Below are positions 60,823 through 64,000 of a stretch of 64,000 nucleotides of DNA, one piece after another (the stretch's first letter is position 1; each line of letters starts with the position of its first letter). The notes under the pieces are model-generated. The model searched no databases. It was given only the letters and a program-made list of their open reading frames with translations, and was not told the origin of the DNA. Where the stretch lies: positions 7,522-71,521 of the forward strand of contig NZ_JANTOO010000017.1 of assembly GCF_024753545.1 (NCBI RefSeq). The letters run 5' to 3'. Source of the DNA: Lysinibacillus pinottii. GTDB lineage: Bacteria > Bacillota > Bacilli > Bacillales_A > Planococcaceae. Both the position numbers and the translations under genes were made by a program.

Positions 60823-63800
60823 CTAAGAAATTCGGTGACATGACCAAACGATACCGCCAGAGTTTGCTCCGCCTAGTATAAGAGAGATAGTTAATCCATT
60901 GGCTTCATAGAACAAATCAATCGTATCTCCAGCATTTAAATTCACTTCTCCTGCTAAAGTGATTGTGCCATTTCCAAGAACTGCTCGTAACGTTAATACA
61001 AGTGCCACATTGACGTTTAGTACAGGGAACAAGCCACTAATTAAATTTGTAGTAGCATTTTGCCTAATTGCAAATGAAGGGTTTATTCCCGCTCCTAAAG
61101 TAACACTGATGGCCGCAGTAGTGGAGTAGTTAATGGTTGCTTCAAAGGAATACCTACCTGTAGTTGGTACAGTGAATATTCCAGTAGTTGGATTGAAAGC
61201 AGGTGTTGTAAAGTATGGTGACGCTACACTCCAGTTAGTGATTGAAGTAGATCCACTAACTGTCAACGTGTTTTTAAAGGCAGAGAATCCTTCAGTAAAC
61301 GCAGGTCCAGTAAAACCAGTAGCGCCTGTAGGTCCAGTAGCGCCAGTAGCGCCAGTAGCGCCAGTAGCGCCAGTAGCGCCAGTAGCGCCAGTAGCGCCAG
61401 TAACACCAGTAGCACCAGTAGCACCAGTAGCGCCAGTAACGCCGGTTACCCCAGTAGCGCCGGTAGCACCAGTAGCGCCGGTAGGTCCGATATCACCAGT
61501 AGCGCCAGTAGCCCCAGTAACGCCAGTAGAACCGGTAGCGCCAGTAGAACCGGTAGCGCCAGTAGCGCCAGTAGCGCCGGTAGGGCCAGTAACCCCAGCA
61601 ATCCCAGTAGCACCAGTAGCTCCTGTTACACCAATAGCCCCAGTAGCCCCAGTAGCTCCTGTTACACCAGTAGCCCCAGTAGGTCCGATATCACCAGTAG
61701 AGCCGGTAGCGCCAGTCACGCCAGCAATTCCAGCGGCCCCAGTAGCCCCAGTAGCCCCAGTAGCCCCAGTAGCCCCAGTAGCCCCAGTAGCCCCAGTAAA
61801 ACCAGTAGCGCCCGTAGCTCCAGTAGCTCCAGTAGGTCCGATATCACCAGTAGCGCCAGTAGAGCCGGTAGCGCCAGTAGTTCCAGTAACACCAGCAATC
61901 CCAGTGGCCCCGGTAGGTCCGATATCACCAGTAGCGCCAGTAGCACCAGTAACGCCAGTAGCTCCTGTTACCCCAGTAGCCCCAGTAGAGCCGCTAGCTC
62001 CTGTTACACCAGCAATCCCAGTCGCCCCAGTGGCACCGGTAGGTCCGATATCACCCGTAGCGCCAGTAGCCCCGGTTACCCCAGTAGAACCAGTAACGCC
62101 GGTAGCCCCAGTAACCCCAGCAATCCCAGTAGCGCCGGTAGTTCCAGTCACGCCAGTAGCTCCTGTTACACCAGTAACCCCAGTAGTACCGGTAGAGCCA
62201 GTAGAACCGGTAGTTCCAGTAACCCCAGTAACCCCAGTAGCCCCAGTAGCCCCAGTAGCCCCAGTAGTTCCAGTCACGCCAGTAGCTCCTGTTACACCAG
62301 TAACCCCAGTAGCACCGGTAGGTCCGATATCACCAGTAGCCCCAGTAGAGCCGGTAGCTCCAGTCACGCCAGCAATCCCAGCGGCCCCGGTAGCCCCGGT
62401 AGAGCCCGTAACCCCAATTGAACCAGTAAAACCAGTAGCGCCAGTTACGCCAGCGATCCCAGCAGCCCCAGTAGGGCCCGTAGCTCCAGTAACACCAATT
62501 GCCCCAGTAGGGCCGACATCACCCGTAGCGCCCGTAGAGCCGGTAGCCCCAGTCACACCAGCAATCCCAGCAGCGCCGGTAGCTCCTGTAACACCAATAG
62601 CGCCAGTGGCACCTGTAGGTCCGATATCACCCGTAGCGCCAGTAGAGCCAGTAGCTCCAGTCACACCAGCAATCCCAGCAACGCCAGTGGCCCCGGTAGG
62701 TCCGATATTACCAGTGGCACCAGTAACGCCAGTAGCGCCGGTAGTTCCAGTAACCCCAGCAATCCCAGTAGAGCCGGTAGTTCCAGTCACGCCAGTAGCT
62801 CCTGTTACACCAGTAACTCCAGTAGCCCCAGTAGGTCCGATATCACCAGTAGCGCCAGTAGAGCCGGTAGCGCCAGTCACGCCAGCAATCCCAGCAGCGC
62901 CAGTGGCCCCGGTAGGTCCGATATTACCAGTGGCACCAGTAACGCCAGTAGCGCCGGTAGTTCCAGTCACGCCAGTAGCTCCTGTTACACCAGTAACTCC
63001 AGTAGCCCCAGTAGGTCCGATATCACCAGAAGCGCCAGTAGAGCCGGTAGCTCCAGTCACGCCAGCAATCCCAGTAGCCCCGGTAGAGCCGGTTACCCCA
63101 GTAGCGCCAGTCACGCCGGTAGCCCCAGTAACCCCAGCAATCCCAGTGGCCCCGGTAGAGCCCGTAATCCCAGTTGAACCAGTAAAACCAGTAGCGCCCG
63201 TAGCGCCAGTCACGCCAGCAATCCCAGCAGCCCCAGTGGCCCCAGTAGGTCCGATATTACCAGTGGCCCCAGTAACCCCGGTAGAGCCGGTTACCCCAGT
63301 AGAACCAGTAAAGCCAGTAGCGCCCGTAGCTCCAGTCACACCAGCAGCCCCAGTAGAACCAGTAACACCAGTAGCCCCAGTAGAACCAGTAGCGCCAGTA
63401 GCGCCAGTAGCGCCAGTAGCGCCAGTAGCCCCAGTAACACCAGTAGCACCAGTAAAACCAGTAGCGCCAGTAACGCCGGTTACCCCAGTAGCGCCGGTAG
63501 AACCAGTAGAGCCGGTAGCTCCGATATCACCAGTAGCGCCAGTAGCCCCAGTAACGCCAGTAGAACCGGTAGCGCCAGTAGTACCCGTTACACCCGTAGT
63601 GCCAGTAGAACCGGTAGTTCCAGTAACCCCAGTAGAACCAGTAGCCCCAGTAACACCAGTAGAGCCAGTAACGCCGGTTACCCCAGTAGCGCCGGTAGAG
63701 CCAGTAACCCCAGCAATCCCAGTAGAGCCGGTTACCCCAGTAGCACCAGTAGCTCCTGTTACACCAATAGCCCCAGTAGCGCCAGTAGCTCCTGTTACAC

Positions 63801-64000
63801 CAGTAGCGCCAGTAGCTCCTGTTACACCAATAGCCCCAGTAGCCCCGGTAGTTCCAGTAGCGCCAGTAGAACCAGTAATACCAGTAACACCAGTAGCCCC
63901 GGTAGAGCCCGTAACCCCAGCAATCCCAGTAGCCCCAGTAGAGCCAGTAGCCCCAGTAGAGCCAGTAACGCCAGTAGCCCCAGTAACGCCAGTAACGCCA
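60823..64000 (-). CDS. Giant collagen-like protein with BclA/C1q-type C-terminal domain (N-terminus beyond window)
   Basis: The frame is open from the TAG at 60825-60823 to the window edge, at least 1058 residues; the only internal start-like codon is GTG 63339, in mid-repeat, so the real start lies outside. From 61309 onward the protein is about 299 uninterrupted Gly-X-Y triplets, nearly all Gly-X-Thr (GAT, GVT, GST, GIAGVT), with recurring GDIGPTGATG and GNIGPTGATG blocks. The last 161 residues (GPAFTEGFSAFKNTL...IVWSCHRIS) are a beta-rich jelly-roll domain like that of BclA. Probably a trimeric spore-surface filament, Thr residues being glycosylation sites. Confidence 0.88.
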   Translation of the reverse strand, partial: GVTGVTGATGVTGSTGATGSTGATGIAGVTGSTGATGVTGITGSTGATGTTGATGAIGVTGATGATGVTGATGATGAIGVTGATGATGVTGSTGIAGVTGSTGATGVTGVTGSTGVTGATGSTGVTGTTGSTGTTGVTGTTGATGSTGVTGATGATGDIGATGSTGSTGATGVTGVTGATGFTGATGVTGATGATGATGATGATGSTGATGVTGSTGAAGVTGATGATGFTGSTGVTGSTGVTGATGNIGPTGATGAAGIAGVTGATGATGFTGSTGITGSTGATGIAGVTGATGVTGATGVTGSTGATGIAGVTGATGSTGASGDIGPTGATGVTGVTGATGVTGTTGATGVTGATGNIGPTGATGAAGIAGVTGATGSTGATGDIGPTGATGVTGVTGATGVTGTTGSTGIAGVTGTTGATGVTGATGNIGPTGATGVAGIAGVTGATGSTGATGDIGPTGATGAIGVTGATGAAGIAGVTGATGSTGATGDVGPTGAIGVTGATGPTGAAGIAGVTGATGFTGSIGVTGSTGATGAAGIAGVTGATGSTGATGDIGPTGATGVTGVTGATGVTGTTGATGATGATGVTGVTGTTGSTGSTGTTGVTGVTGATGVTGTTGATGIAGVTGATGVTGSTGVTGATGATGDIGPTGATGATGIAGVTGASGSTGATGVTGATGVTGATGATGDIGPTGATGIAGVTGTTGATGSTGATGDIGPTGATGATGATGFTGATGATGATGATGATGATGAAGIAGVTGATGSTGDIGPTGATGVTGATGATGAIGVTGATGATGIAGVTGPTGATGATGATGSTGATGSTGVTGATGATGDIGPTGATGATGATGVTGVTGATGATGATGVTGATGATGATGATGATGATGATGPTGATGFTGPAFTEGFSAFKNTLTVSGSTSITNWSVASPYFTTPAFNPTTGIFTVPTTGRYSFEATINYSTTAAISVTLGAGINPSFAIRQNATTNLISGLFPVLNVNVALVLTLRAVLGNGTITLAGEVNLNAGDTIDLFYEANGLTISLILGGANSGGIVWSCHRIS
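61309..64000 (-). repeat. Collagen-coding 9-bp repeat tract
   Basis: Nearly 2.7 kb of degenerate 9-bp units (plus-strand cagtagcgc and variants). Homogeneous runs occur at about 61330-61400 and 61740-61800. A larger period appears, in which GxIGPTGATG cassettes and AGIAGVTGATG cassettes alternate, evidence of expansion by slippage and recombination. Confidence 0.9.

Noticed and set aside
61716..61946. 76-residue Leu-rich minus frame inside the collagen tract
   Set aside because: A shifted reading of the 9-bp repeat; no independent coding evidence.
60823..63339. Collagen gene starting at GTG 63339
   Set aside because: The frame continues uninterrupted with the same repeats to the window edge, so this GTG is internal.

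Overview
The window looks like a chromosomal stretch from a low-GC, Gram-positive, spore-forming Bacillales bacterium, most likely Lysinibacillus or a close relative. This is inferred from gene content and order: an S-layer-homology protein, a collagen-like exosporium-type protein, a B. subtilis-like yha/ecs/hem gene order, AAAGGAGG-type ribosome binding sites, and frequent TTG/GTG starts. No rRNA, tRNA, CRISPR array, intact insertion sequence or prophage was seen. Both ends of the window cut through genes: a short-chain dehydrogenase at the left and a collagen-like protein at the right.

Left part (1-24 kb), accessory and metabolic genes. A TetR-SGNH hydrolase-SDR operon is followed by a VOC gene broken by one in-frame stop, an SLH-domain secreted protein, arylamine N-acetyltransferase, nagB, an S66 LD-carboxypeptidase coupled to a blasticidin-S-deaminase-like enzyme, and catalase. 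Next come a DIP1984-family plus B3/B4-domain pair, queG, trmL, a catE-like dioxygenase with an operator-like palindrome, two tiny proteins, an aldo/keto reductase, an RluA-type pseudouridine synthase and an orphan bdbC. Signalling genes follow: a YhcYZ/AirSR-like two-component pair with a four-cysteine GAF domain, a BTAD-type regulator whose receiver has Glu in place of the phosphoacceptor Asp, and a WYL regulator with a zinc-ribbon/GyrI-like partner. A CDF exporter and a CorC/MpfA-like transporter close this part.

Middle part (24-42 kb). yheE/yheB/yheA, an RNase H-like protein, a secreted stalk-type protein and hemZ are followed by a glycerate-use locus (CdaR regulator, glycerate kinase, GntP permease, cre-like site). 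Then come a metallo-beta-lactamase/lamin-tail lipoprotein overlapping a DUF3006 gene, a HAD phosphatase convergent with serA (which has a T-box leader), a flavoprotein dehydrogenase with a cre-like site, and trhO.

Right part (42-64 kb). The yha block (yhaR-like, yhzD, yhaO-yhaN-yhaM, prsA, DUF3267, scoC, yhaH, trpP, hit, ecsAB) leads to hmoB and the heme genes hemE-hemH-hemY. yhaO, yhaN and yhaM overlap end to end and look translationally coupled. hemE, hemH and hemY make coproheme by the Gram-positive route, with the heme monooxygenase gene hmoB just upstream. The last 3 kb is a very long Gly-X-Thr collagen-like gene with a C-terminal BclA/C1q-like domain, open through the window edge.

Most genes are orthologues of known families. 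The best candidates for new biology are the pseudo-receiver BTAD regulator and the unexplained 570-bp gap beside it, the WYL/zinc-ribbon-GyrI pair, the S66 peptidase-deaminase pair, the B3/B4-DIP1984 pair, the MBL-LTD lipoprotein/DUF3006 pair, and the giant collagen-like gene. None is proven to be a new system from sequence alone.
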